From Bartonella massiliensis (GTDB taxonomy: Bacteria > Pseudomonadota > Alphaproteobacteria > Rhizobiales > Rhizobiaceae): DNA of 64,000 bases. The translations under genes and the position numbers were made by a program. The notes beneath the pieces are model-generated. The model saw nothing but the letters and a program-made list of their open reading frames with translations. It made no database searches and had not been told where the DNA came from. How positions within the stretch are numbered: position 1 is the stretch's first letter; every line of letters begins with the position of its first letter. Positions 10,380 through 19,219 of this stretch are shown piece by piece. The stretch covers positions 80,289 through 144,288 of the forward strand of contig NZ_CABFVS010000026.1 of NCBI RefSeq assembly GCF_902150025.1, given 5' to 3'.

Positions 10380-10680
10380 AATAAAAACTATTATTTATAT
10401 ATACATATAGAATAACCACTTCCTAATAAATCAAAAAATAATCTTTTAATATTTTATTTTAAAATATTGATACGTATTGTATTAATGATAAATTTATTAT
10501 ATTTATTTTTTATTAAGCCAATTATACAAAAAATAATTTATATAGTTTTATATAATTATTTTTAATAGTAGTTTTTATATTTTAAAATATAAATAATATA
10601 TTTATATTATTAAGTTATATTATAATTAAACAGCATTGTTTAATATAATTTGTATAGTATATATTTTTTAGCGGATTTTA
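10380..10680. other. Extremely AT-rich block with palindromes
   Basis: About 300 bases almost without G or C. It contains a perfect 20-base palindrome at 10574-10593 and a perfect 9-base stem at 10448-10468. No coding frame. It lies between the integrase scar and the hydrolase gene; function unknown. Confidence 0.6.
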
Positions 10681-10835
10681 TAAAAATTTAGATTATGGCC
10701 TGCCTTTAAAGTCTATGAAATGATTCATATGAATGATAAAAAAAGAGAATCCATTATATAAGAAGTATCCATAGATTAATGTTGTTGGTAGAAATCTTCG
10801 TTTTGGAATGGGCTGAGCAAAAGTAAAGTCTAGTG

Positions 10836-11789
10836 TTATTTTATAGAGGCATTATCGGGGATAAATACATCAAATGCCGCCCAAAATTGTTTTTTATAAT
10901 CTTCATTATACATAATTGTATCAAGTTCAGCGCCTGTAATGGTAATACTTTCTGTCAGACGTGTGTGTTGGCATAATTGCCGTACTTCAATGTTGTTGGC
11001 AAGATTGTTTTGATTGGCGAGAATAAAGAGTGTTGGGATTTGTAAATGTCCGTGGCGTATATTTTTCTTCACAGAATCAATCGCATTAAATACCGATGCC
11101 ATCCATCGGGATGTTGGGAGCTTAGTAGAATGGAATGGCCCTTGATACATGTATTCCAATTGTATATTTTTTTGTTTTGTTTTTTTTAATTTTTTACCAT
11201 CTCTCACCGGTATGAAACCAAGACCTATATCAGAAAGAAATTGGGTTAGTTTATGTTGAAAACCATTTATTTTATTACCGAATGGAGCAAAAAGGGGAGA
11301 AACACAGAGCAATCTATTAAATTGATAATTAATAAAATCTAATCCGCTAAGGGCTATCAAACCACCCATACCATAGGCGAGCATAGAGTAAGGTGGTGGA
11401 CAATTATGATAAACAACATTTTTAAGAAATTCATATAAGTCATTAATATCATTATTTATATCAAAGTAATGATTTCGGCTTTTTTTTCTTGTTGTGAGGG
11501 ATGTTTTTTGAGGATCAAACCAGTCAAATATTGCTGTATGAAATCCTCTTTTAGATATTTCATTTATGGTTAAAAAATATGTTTCTAAAACATTTGTGTT
11601 GTTTTCGAGAATAACAATTGTTCCCTTAGACTTTTCCGCTTCAGGATATGTTATCGCAAAACGAATTTCGCGATCTATTGCTACTTTAAGGGTACCACAA
11701 TGGATATTCGAAGAAGTGGAATCCCAGTTTATGGGATAAAGAGGTGTGTTCAATTGAAATCCTTTAAGTTTATTTGCCGCTGAGTGCAA
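10836..11789 (-). CDS. Alpha/beta-hydrolase of the lysophospholipase L2 type, catalytic residues replaced
   Basis: 317 residues, close to the rhizobial lysophospholipase-like family length. The fold can be followed: GTIVILENNTNVLETYF, FHTAIFDWFDPQ, NCPPPYSMLAYGMGGLIAL, FNRLLCVSPLFAPFG and a C-terminal FWAAFDVFIP. In the family, the nucleophile elbow reads AHSMGG, the acid lies in a GAD segment and the base in GARHEILM. Here these read AYGMGG (Ser to Gly), NQNN (Asp to Asn) and GAELDTIM (His to Leu), so all three catalytic positions appear lost while the frame stays open. The alignments are from memory. It stands alone; likely a pseudoenzyme or an early-stage pseudogene. Confidence 0.75.
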   Translation of the reverse strand: MHSAANKLKGFQLNTPLYPINWDSTSSNIHCGTLKVAIDREIRFAITYPEAEKSKGTIVILENNTNVLETYFLTINEISKRGFHTAIFDWFDPQKTSLTTRKKSRNHYFDINNDINDLYEFLKNVVYHNCPPPYSMLAYGMGGLIALSGLDFINYQFNRLLCVSPLFAPFGNKINGFQHKLTQFLSDIGLGFIPVRDGKKLKKTKQKNIQLEYMYQGPFHSTKLPTSRWMASVFNAIDSVKKNIRHGHLQIPTLFILANQNNLANNIEVRQLCQHTRLTESITITGAELDTIMYNEDYKKQFWAAFDVFIPDNASIK

Positions 11790-11896
11790 GGTGAGATAAT
11801 GAGAGGGCTTTGTGATACTTATGTAATGATGAAGAAGGATTAAAAAAGGGGGATGGTCTTTTTTAGATCGTTTTTATTGATTCAGGTAGAAAAGAG

Positions 11897-11927
11897 TTGA
11901 AATAAGGAAAGACGATTACCAGATAAT
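11897..11927 (+). promoter_or_regulatory. Candidate heat-shock promoter of hsp20
   Basis: TTGAAA at 11897-11902 and CCAGATAAT at 11919-11927, spaced 16 bases, loosely fit an RpoH (sigma-32) promoter (TTGAAA / CCATAT type). It lies about 110 bases before the hsp20 ATG, which leaves room for a structured leader. No experimental support; a housekeeping promoter is also possible. Confidence 0.4.
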
Positions 11928-11957
11928 ATATAGCGTAGTTGCCATAATGGGACTGCG

Positions 11958-12035
11958 GGTTCACAAGTAAGTTTGCCATTTGGGAATTTTGTGAATCAGT
12001 TGTAAATTTTAGTCGCTCTAGAGGAGGGCAGTATT
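11958..12035 (+). promoter_or_regulatory. ROSE-like RNA thermometer in hsp20 leader
   Basis: Two hairpins can be drawn. The first pairs GGTTCACAA (11958-11966) with TTGTGAATC (11989-11997). The second pairs GCTCT (12015-12019) with AGGGC (12025-12029) and so hides the Shine-Dalgarno GGAGGG in front of the ATG at 12036. A UYGCU-type word (TCGCT, 12013-12017) opposite the Shine-Dalgarno site is the hallmark of ROSE elements known from rhizobial small heat-shock genes. Folding is by eye. Confidence 0.5.
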
Positions 12036-12503
12036 ATGCGTCAAGTAGATTTTTCACCATTTTATCGTTCCACAGTAGGTTTTGATCATCTTTTAAACTG
12101 GTTTGATTCAAGAACACAACCAGAAGAAGTTTCTTCTTATCCGCCTTATAATATTGAACGTTTAACTGAAGATTCTTATCGAATTTCCATGGCTGTTGCT
12201 GGTTTTTCTCAAGATGAGATTGATATTGAAACACATTGTAATCAACTGATCGTTAAGGGAGACAGAAAGTCTGAAAAGGATGATGAAAAACGAGAGTTTC
12301 TTTATCGAGGTATTGCATCGCGTGCTTTTGAACGGCGTTTTCATTTGGCTGATCATGTGAAGGTTATTGGAGCAGAACTTGGAGATGGGCTTCTTCATAT
12401 TCAGCTTAAAAGAGAAACGCCAGCTGAATTAAAACCAAAGAAGATAACCGTACAGGTGTCACCATCGGTTACAAAAAATGACAGCAGCGACATTGTTGCG
12501 TAA
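12036..12503 (+). CDS. Small heat-shock protein Hsp20 (IbpA family)
   Basis: 155 residues. The N-terminus MRQVDFSPFYRSTVGFDHL is that of the class A rhizobial small heat-shock proteins. The alpha-crystallin domain runs from about YNIERL through GERKSEKDD-like and FERRFHLADHVKV to ADGLLHI-like GDGLLHIQLKRE; the C-terminal tail has PKKITVQV in place of the usual IXI anchor. It is an ATP-independent holdase that binds unfolding proteins in the cytosol. Start supported by GGAGGG eight bases upstream. Heat control by a leader hairpin is suggested above; a terminator follows at 12555. Confidence 0.93.
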   Translation: MRQVDFSPFYRSTVGFDHLLNWFDSRTQPEEVSSYPPYNIERLTEDSYRISMAVAGFSQDEIDIETHCNQLIVKGDRKSEKDDEKREFLYRGIASRAFERRFHLADHVKVIGAELGDGLLHIQLKRETPAELKPKKITVQVSPSVTKNDSSDIVA

Positions 12504-12554
12504 AGCAAGAGGGTATGAAAACCGAATAATTATACGTTTTTAAAGAATAAAATA

Positions 12555-12581
12555 ACGCGAGGCAAAAATCTCGCGTTTCTT
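12555..12581 (+). terminator. Rho-independent terminator of hsp20
   Basis: ACGCGAG (12555-12561) pairs perfectly with CTCGCGT (12570-12576) across an eight-base loop, followed by a T-rich tail. Confidence 0.8.
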
Positions 12582-12738
12582 ATATTCTTGTGAAAAAGAA
12601 GATGATTCTTATAAAAACGGTTGCTCTCAAATTGATGATAAAAATATTATTGCACTATTCTACTTTGAAGAAAAAAATCATAGATATGCAATTGAAATGA
12701 AAGATTCTAAATAAACTTATTTTATAACGCTTTAAAAA

Positions 12739-12815
<77 letters not shown>

Positions 12816-13415
12816 AATTCGTGTAACGATTAAATGACTGTTTATTTAAAGGCAAGAGAAAAATAAACAGAACAAAATCTAAAATGCTTTTAGACCTATA
12901 GCTTTTGAAAGTAAAAAAAATTGCATATCAATATGTTGATATTTGTTCAAAATAAACAATGAATCTGTAAAGTTTTTGTTATCGCTAAATTTTTAGCTCT
13001 ATAGTTAATAGGTTTTATACATTTAACTCCTTTTGCAGGTTGTGAAGGGATAAGATTTGTGACTTTTGGGATATGGGGGCGGGAGGAGATCAGTGCGGGA
13101 AATATATTTTTTATCGGATCACTCATTAAAAAATAAATATTTTCAAAAAGATAGAAGTAAATGTATGGTATTGAAATATTTTCTTCTGTTTAGAATTTTT
13201 ATAGGAGAAGCATTTTGGGTTTTCTGTGGACAAAAAAATTGTAAATTCTAGACTGTACACTCAAAAATCCCATTTTAGAGGGAAGCATTTTTATCCCAAT
13301 CAAAAGGTTAGAATGTTTTAATTTATGTCTTGTTGTTTTTCTTCTAAAATACCAAATAGAATATGATAGAGAAAAGACGTTTGAAGTGTCTATCGAGCCA
13401 AGAAAAGAGTAAACG
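12816..13415. other. 600-base spacer between tRNA-Pro and sufA-like gene
   Basis: AT-rich with one G-rich patch near 13070-13100. Short open frames exist but none has a convincing ribosome site plus recognisable protein. The last part presumably holds the promoter of the gene at 13416. Confidence 0.5.
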
Positions 13416-13781
13416 ATGAGTCGTTTTTCGGTAATAAGTTTAACACAAGCCGCTGTAAATCGTGTTAAAGCGATTATGAATGCAAAAGATGCACGAGGTA
13501 TTCTTGTTGGGGTTAAAAAGGGCGGCTGTGCAGGGATGGAATATACAATTACTCTTGTCAAAGAAGAGGGGATAGAGGCGGATGTTGTTGAAGTAAATGG
13601 TGCTCGTGTTTTTATAGCGCGTGATGCGGTATTATTTTTATTGGGTACACAGATGGATTATGAAGTAACAACGCTTCGTTCTGGTTTTGTTTTTAAAAAT
13701 CCTAATCAAGTGTCAGCATGTGGGTGTGGCGAGTCGGTTGAACTTCGTCCTGTTTCCCAAGATCAATATAAAACCAATTGA
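13416..13781 (+). CDS. A-type iron-sulfur carrier (SufA/IscA/HesB family)
   Basis: 121 residues. The three cysteines of A-type carriers are present: GGCAGMEY at about residue 36 and the C-terminal SACGCGESV. These carriers take [Fe-S] clusters from the scaffold and pass them to apoproteins. The length and N-terminal SRFSVISLTQAAVNRV fit the SufA-like member usually at the end of the rhizobial suf operon; here it stands alone, convergent with mazG 88 bases downstream. ErpA is an alternative name; the sequence alone does not separate them. Confidence 0.85.
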   Translation: MSRFSVISLTQAAVNRVKAIMNAKDARGILVGVKKGGCAGMEYTITLVKEEGIEADVVEVNGARVFIARDAVLFLLGTQMDYEVTTLRSGFVFKNPNQVSACGCGESVELRPVSQDQYKTN

Positions 13782-13869
13782 GCTTCGTGAAATTATCCAA
13801 GCTTAGAGAAATTATCATTGCATAATTTGGAGAAACTTGTTTTTTTTGATAGAAAAAAACTAAATCTTT

Positions 13870-14679
13870 TTATTGTTCATTTTTAGCTTGTTTCCAAAGT
13901 ATTTCCATTTCTTTCAAGGATGCGTCAGTGAGTGTTTTAGATTGAGAGGATAGCTTTTCTTCAATATAGGCGAAACGATTTCGAAATTTTATATTTGTTT
14001 TCTTTAATGCTTTTTGTGAATCAATCGTTAAGTGGCGTGCAAGATTAAGAAGGACAAAGTAAAGGTCCCCAAACTCTTCTTCTATCTCTGAATTTTTTTT
14101 ATTTTTGATAGCTTCTTTGAGTTCTTCGAGTTCTTCTTCTATTTTTGCAAAAACTTTATCACTTTCTTGCCAATCAAACCCCACTTTAGCTGCTTCTTCT
14201 TGTAAAGAAATGGCCTCTTGGTTTGCTGGCTGGATTTGTTTTATTTTTGCAAGAATGCTTGAATTGATATTGTTTTCTTCGCACATTTTTTTGTGTTCAG
14301 TCTGTTCTCTCTTTTTTATATATTCCCATTCTTCTTTTATAAACCCCCGTTTTCTTTGCTCGGCATTTCCAAAAACGTGAGGATGGCGGCGAATCATTTT
14401 TTCTGTGATTACATAAACAACATCTTCAAAGGTAAAGCTGCCTTTTTCTTGTGCAATGGTCGCATGATAGACAACTTGAAAAAGAAGATCTCCAAGTTCT
14501 TCACAGAGATCTTTTTTATTTTTTCGTTCAATGGCATCGATGACTTCGTAAACTTCTTCGCGCAGATAGGGTATGAGGGATTCAAAAGTTTGTTTTTTAT
14601 GCCAGACACAGCCACTATCAGGATTTCGTAAGGCTGTGATAATTGCGGTGAGATCTTTGATATCTTTTGAGGCTAACAT
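13870..14679 (-). CDS. mazG: Nucleoside triphosphate pyrophosphohydrolase MazG
   Basis: 269 residues with two MazG-type four-helix repeats. The first has CVWHKKQTFESLIPYLREEVYEVIDAI and EELGDLLFQVVYHA; the second has KVGFDWQ, EELEELKEAIK and EEFGDLYFVLLNLARHL, giving the metal-binding EExxE and ExxD sets in both. It hydrolyses NTPs to NMP and pyrophosphate, a house-cleaning and stringent-response role. It is 32 bases downstream of lpxXL on the same strand and may share its transcript. Confidence 0.93.
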   Translation of the reverse strand: MLASKDIKDLTAIITALRNPDSGCVWHKKQTFESLIPYLREEVYEVIDAIERKNKKDLCEELGDLLFQVVYHATIAQEKGSFTFEDVVYVITEKMIRRHPHVFGNAEQRKRGFIKEEWEYIKKREQTEHKKMCEENNINSSILAKIKQIQPANQEAISLQEEAAKVGFDWQESDKVFAKIEEELEELKEAIKNKKNSEIEEEFGDLYFVLLNLARHLTIDSQKALKKTNIKFRNRFAYIEEKLSSQSKTLTDASLKEMEILWKQAKNEQ

Positions 14680-14711
14680 TTGTCCTTCCTCTGTAAGTAA
14701 TAGAGCTTATG

Positions 14712-15643
14712 TTAGATATCCCAACGTTTGTGTAACCACGTCCATTGTCCAGGATATTCACGAACCCAAGCTTCAACAATATCATTTAATTTTTGCGTAG
14801 AAGCAGCTATATCAATATCATTTTTTTCATCACATGGAAGTTCTACATGTTCATACAGCTCTAAACGATGACGTCCTCCAGGTAGACGAATACAGCGTGC
14901 TGGATAAATATCACAGTTATATTGTCGTGCAAGCTTTATAATTAAGGGATTTGTTTTAACGGGTCTGTTAAAAAATGTCCCCATAATGCCGCGGCGAAAT
15001 TTTTGATCAACGAGCATGCCAACATTTTCACCTTCTGCTAATTTACCTGCTAATGCCCACGCTGCACCAGCCTTGGAAGGAACAAGATGTCCCATAGAAG
15101 TTTGTCGTGCTTTAAGAACGCGTTTGGCAACATAAGGATTGTTGGGGGATCTAAATAATACTGTAACATTCAGATCAAAACTTTGTGCGCAAATAGGCAA
15201 AAGTTCAAAATTTCCAGTATGCGCTGTGAAAAAAATATGGGGCTTTTTTTCTTCTTTTAATCGCTCAAATATTTCAATGCCTTTGACTTCAATAAAACCT
15301 GGCGTCTCCGCATGAGGATCAAAATCGAAAATTTTATCAAGAAAAATATATTCGGCGAGAAAGCGTCCTATATTTTCCCACATTTCTATTGCAATCGCAT
15401 GGCGTTCTTGCTCTGTTTTTTCTGGATATGCACTCCTAAGATTTGCAAGTGTTATTTGATGACGATGTAGAAGGGGACCTATTTTTTTTGCTAACCAAGA
15501 AAAAAAGAAAGTCCCATTTTGGCTGGAAAGCATTTTAGAATAAATAAAGAACCAAAAAGCAGATATGCCCATAATAGGTAGGATATTTTTTTAGCTATAA
15601 TTTTAATACGGTACAGGAGTTTTTTTAAAGAAAGCTTTATCAT
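14712..15643 (-). CDS. lpxXL: Lipid A very-long-chain acyltransferase LpxXL, frame interrupted in a T7 run
   Basis: The longer piece (ATG at 15572, 286 codons) carries the acyltransferase: HQITLANLRSAYPEKTEQER, the HTGNFELLP active-site box, RSPNNPYV, VDQKFRRGIMGTFFNRPV and YPGQWTWLHKRWD. Another frame starts at ATG 15643, three bases after the adh stop, and encodes MIKLSLKKLLYRIKIIAKK, a hydrophobic helix and KCFPAKMGLSFF, exactly the missing N-terminus, before stopping at a TAG at 15491-15493. Joining the two at the run of seven T (minus strand, 15500-15506) needs one extra base or a -1 shift and gives about 310 residues, the family length. The run reads T TTT TTT, a canonical slippery heptamer. 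So the gene is broken, phase-variable, frameshift-decoded, or the run was miscounted. It adds the C28 acyl chain to lipid A at the inner membrane. Confidence 0.85.
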
Positions 15644-15646
15644 GAT

Positions 15647-16675
15647 TTAATCGATTTTAAGAATAATTTTACCAAAAACATCACGGCTCTCCATTCGTTT
15701 TAAGGCGATATCAATTTCATCAAATCCAACAATTGTATCAATGACAGGATGTACAACTTTTTGTGACATTTTTTGCATGGCATTTTTCATATTTTCCATA
15801 CGACAGCCAAATGAACCAAATATCTTAAGTTGTTGCTGGAATAATTGCATGAGATTCAGTGTTGCTGAAACACCAGAGGTAGAACCGCAAGTCACTAAAC
15901 GGGCTCCTTTTTTCATACTCAACAGAGAACCGTTCCATGTATCGACACCAACATGCTCAAAAACAACGTCAACCCCTTTTTTTTGGGTTAATTTACGCAC
16001 GACACCTTCAAAACGATCTTTACGATAATTAATCACATGATCTGCTCCAAGAGAATGTGCTTTTGCAATTTTTTCATCTGAACCTACCGTCGTGATAACG
16101 GTACATCCCATATGTTTTGCAAGTTGAATGGCTGCAGAGCCAATACCGGAACCACCAGCTTGTATCAGGATTGTTTCTCCTGCTTGTAGTTTTGCGTTGT
16201 CGAAAAGCATATGTTCTACGGTACCAAAAGTAATTGGAGCAACAGCAGCTTGCAGTTCATCACATTGGGGAGGGGCTGGAACCAATAAACGTGCTGGTAA
16301 ATTGACCAACTCACAAGCAAATCCATCAAGATGAAAACCGTAGACCCCCTTTACATTAGTGCAAAGGTTATCTCGTCCTTCACGACAAGCTTGGCATACT
16401 CCACAAGTTTGTGCTCCATAAATTGAGACAATCTGTCCAATTTGGAGATTTTTAACGTTATTTCCTACATGTATAACCTCACCAGAGGCTTCAGCACCAA
16501 TGATAAGGGGCATTTTTCTTTTCGCAAAGGCCATCCCCCGCCATCCCCATACATCGATATGATTAAGAGCAACAGCTTTTATTCTCACTGTTACTTCATC
16601 TGGTCCAGGTGAAGGGGGCGGGGAAATATTGGTGGTTTCAAGTTGGCGTTCATTGAGCAATTGTAGCGCACGCAT
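15647..16675 (-). CDS. Zinc-type alcohol dehydrogenase of the VLCFA-lipid A cluster
   Basis: 342 residues of the medium-chain dehydrogenase family. GHE-box counterpart is IIGAEASGEV, structural zinc cysteines lie in CGVCQACREGRDNLC, and the NADP fold has AGGSGIGSAAIQLAKHMG and FEHVGVDTW. In rhizobia this gene lies between fabF1 and lpxXL and is thought to serve in making the hydroxylated C28 acid. Here the order is the same, 69 bases after fabF1 and three bases before the upstream ATG of lpxXL, so the genes form one operon. The exact reaction is not established. Confidence 0.85.
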   Translation of the reverse strand: MRALQLLNERQLETTNISPPPSPGPDEVTVRIKAVALNHIDVWGWRGMAFAKRKMPLIIGAEASGEVIHVGNNVKNLQIGQIVSIYGAQTCGVCQACREGRDNLCTNVKGVYGFHLDGFACELVNLPARLLVPAPPQCDELQAAVAPITFGTVEHMLFDNAKLQAGETILIQAGGSGIGSAAIQLAKHMGCTVITTVGSDEKIAKAHSLGADHVINYRKDRFEGVVRKLTQKKGVDVVFEHVGVDTWNGSLLSMKKGARLVTCGSTSGVSATLNLMQLFQQQLKIFGSFGCRMENMKNAMQKMSQKVVHPVIDTIVGFDEIDIALKRMESRDVFGKIILKID

Positions 16676-16744
16676 TATTATTTCCCTTAAATTGATAATT
16701 AGCTATTGCTTCAGTATGATTAACTTTGATTAGTATGGAAAAGA

Positions 16745-18037
16745 TTATCCTTTATAGGCAGTGATAACAAGACTCGTATTTTGACCACCAAATCCAAATG
16801 AGTTTGACAAAACTGCATTGACATTGGCTTTACGGCTATGATGAGGAATAACGTCTAAAGGAATAGCAGGGTCCGGATTATCGTAATTTATTGTAGGGGG
16901 CAATATCCCCGATTGAATGGTCAAAAGAGAAAAAACAGCTTCTATGGCACCTGCAGCCGTTAAGGTATGTCCAATCATTGATTTATTAGAAGAAACAGGA
17001 ATATGTTCTAGAATGTCACCGAAGACTGTTGATAATGCAAGGTATTCCATTTTCTCATTTTCAGGTGTTGAGGTTCCATGGGCATTAATATAGTCAATCT
17101 CATGGATGGTTATTTGTGCATCATTTAAGGCTTTGTGAACGGATCCAATGGCTGGTGAGGCATCCGGTTTTGAACGTGTACGGTGAAAATCATCGGCTGT
17201 TTCTCCACAGCCTGCTAAAATTCCTAAAATTGTAGCATTACGGTTTAATGCACTTTGAAGAGATTCTAGAACAAGAGCGCCGGAGCCTTCTGCCATAACA
17301 AATCCATCTCGATCTCGACTGAAAGGTTTTGCTGCTTTTTCGGCTGGTTCATTTTGAGTGGAAAGAGCAGATAGCAATGAAAAGCGAATGAGAGATTCTG
17401 CTGAAACTGATCCATCTGTCGCAATGGTAAGAGCGCGATTTGTTTCTCCTCGTCGAATAGATTCAACGCCTAATTGAATTGCTGTTGCACCAGATGCACA
17501 AGCCGTGGAAAGTGTAACAGGAAGTCCTTTTGTGCCAAAGGTTTTTTGCAGTTTTTCTGCAATTGCACCAAATTGTGTGGTTTCAAAAAGTGCCTCATGG
17601 CGTTTATGCTTACAAATTTTAAGAAGATGTGCATAAGAAGGCTCATTATTGAATTTTTCCTCTTGATCAAGACTAAAACGAGCTTTCCATTCAAGTTCAA
17701 CAGGAGGTGCAGCTAAAAAAAGTGGTCCATTAAAGTTTGTTTTATCAAGAGCAGCTTGTTCTAAAGCTTCTTCAGCAGAAAGATATGCAAGCTTTTCAGA
17801 AAGAGCCGAAGCACCAAGCGTACTTTCTTTGAGAAAGTCAATAGTTCCAGCAATATATGTATTTAATCCCTCAACGGGAAAACGCGTTATTTTGTGGATT
17901 CCGCTTACACCGCTTGTTAATTTTTGCCAATTTTCATGTTTTCCTTGTCCTAGTGCTGTAACAACGCCAGCTCCAGTTATGGCAACAAGTGGACGTCCAA
18001 AATGATCATGATATTTCACGATAAAGTTTCCCTTCAA
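16745..18037 (-). CDS. Beta-ketoacyl-ACP synthase FabF1 of the VLCFA cluster
   Basis: 430 residues with the complete ketosynthase triad: Cys in STACASGATAIQLG, His in INAHGTSTPENE and His in SNKSMIGHTLTAAGAIEAV, plus the C-terminal SNSFGFGGQNTSLV loop. It condenses malonyl-ACP onto growing acyl-AcpXL to reach C26-C28. Its ATG overlaps the fabF2 stop by four bases, consistent with a 1:1 complex with FabF2. Confidence 0.9.
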   Translation of the reverse strand: MKGNFIVKYHDHFGRPLVAITGAGVVTALGQGKHENWQKLTSGVSGIHKITRFPVEGLNTYIAGTIDFLKESTLGASALSEKLAYLSAEEALEQAALDKTNFNGPLFLAAPPVELEWKARFSLDQEEKFNNEPSYAHLLKICKHKRHEALFETTQFGAIAEKLQKTFGTKGLPVTLSTACASGATAIQLGVESIRRGETNRALTIATDGSVSAESLIRFSLLSALSTQNEPAEKAAKPFSRDRDGFVMAEGSGALVLESLQSALNRNATILGILAGCGETADDFHRTRSKPDASPAIGSVHKALNDAQITIHEIDYINAHGTSTPENEKMEYLALSTVFGDILEHIPVSSNKSMIGHTLTAAGAIEAVFSLLTIQSGILPPTINYDNPDPAIPLDVIPHHSRKANVNAVLSNSFGFGGQNTSLVITAYKG

Positions 18038-19209
18038 ACAGCCGTAAGACGTACAATACCTTCAGCTCTTTTTATACCAATCGTTGTAACAAATATTTCA
18101 TGGACTTCTTTAGAAAAAGTTTTTTCATGAGGACTTAACACTGGAAAACAGTGTTTTTTTTCAATCGAAAGTGCGGCGAGAGCAAGTGCTAGAGGAAATT
18201 GCGCTTCTCGCATATAACCAAATAATGTTGTAATACCACGGTAAGACAGACCAGCATCATCAAGAGCATTTTGTTCTGCTTTTGTTGCTTCATGAGCACC
18301 CGAGGCCCCCGAAATGGCTAGGGAACCTTCAGCGCCCACCGTTTTCAACATTGTCGCAATTGATTCCTTGAGCGACGTTTTTGTTCTATCTACTTGGTCT
18401 GTCATAATTTGGCTAATTTCAGCATAAGCACGTGCATTCCGTTTTTTTGCATGTTCTTCACTTTCAAGAACCATAAAGATACCCCCAGAACCGGTGATAA
18501 TACCACCACCAGGGTGAATTTCACGATTCCACACTGGACTCCATCCATTATGGGTTAAAAGTCCCCCAAGCTCATGAGCCAATAACATATCATAACTTTG
18601 TGCATTATAGGAACTTCCTACAAGAGCATGAGTACTTTGTCCTGATTTAATACGGGATACAGCAATTTGAAGTGCAGAAAGTCCACTGCCTTCTTCTCCC
18701 ATAAAGGTGCGCGATGATCCAGTGACTTTATGGACAATTGAAATATTTCCTGCCAAAAGATTTGAAAGTTGTGCCAAAAATAATGTTGGACGAAGTTCGG
18801 TTGAAAGTGCAACATTCAACATAGAAGCATGATCGGTGACTGTACGTGCTTTAGCAAGAATCTGCGTATCAACAGCAATATCACGTTCTCCTCCACTTGC
18901 AGCTACGATCATGTCCATTGTTGACGTGAATTGTTCGTTGTTTTTCATGCCGGCATCATCAAGAGCAAGACCAGCCGCATAGGTACCAAGACGTTGCCAT
19001 GTTCCCATTTGCCTTTGATCACTCTTTTTGGGAATTTGTAGACTCCAATCAATGTCAGGCAATTTATGCACTGTGTAGGGCGAAAAAGTTGTACAATCTA
19101 GGTTTGGTTTACAGTCGGGATCATTTAAGAGCTTCCAATGTTGATCCGTTCCTTCCCCCAGAGAACTTATAAGGCCTATACCTGTGATAAATACAGATTG
19201 ATCATGCAT
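18034..19209 (-). CDS. FabF2, ketosynthase-like partner lacking the catalytic Cys
   Basis: 391 residues with the overall KAS fold (FITGIGLISSLGEGTDQHW at the start, PGGGIITGSGGIFMVLE in the middle). At the nucleophile position, where KAS enzymes read TACASG, this protein reads VTGSSRTFMGEEGSG, with no Cys; the first His motif (AHGTST) is also replaced, by ASGAHEATKAEQ. That is the pattern of chain-length factors, which pair with an active ketosynthase. It lies 10 bases after acpXL and overlaps fabF1 by four bases. A fabZ-like dehydratase sits at this place in Rhizobium as I recall it; here there is no room for one. Confidence 0.85.
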   Translation of the reverse strand: MHDQSVFITGIGLISSLGEGTDQHWKLLNDPDCKPNLDCTTFSPYTVHKLPDIDWSLQIPKKSDQRQMGTWQRLGTYAAGLALDDAGMKNNEQFTSTMDMIVAASGGERDIAVDTQILAKARTVTDHASMLNVALSTELRPTLFLAQLSNLLAGNISIVHKVTGSSRTFMGEEGSGLSALQIAVSRIKSGQSTHALVGSSYNAQSYDMLLAHELGGLLTHNGWSPVWNREIHPGGGIITGSGGIFMVLESEEHAKKRNARAYAEISQIMTDQVDRTKTSLKESIATMLKTVGAEGSLAISGASGAHEATKAEQNALDDAGLSYRGITTLFGYMREAQFPLALALAALSIEKKHCFPVLSPHEKTFSKEVHEIFVTTIGIKRAEGIVRLTAV

Positions 19210-19219
19210 AATAAAAAAA

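Noticed and set aside
13066..13251. 61-codon frame upstream of the sufA-like gene
   Set aside because: No ribosome site at good distance, low-complexity composition, no recognisable protein.
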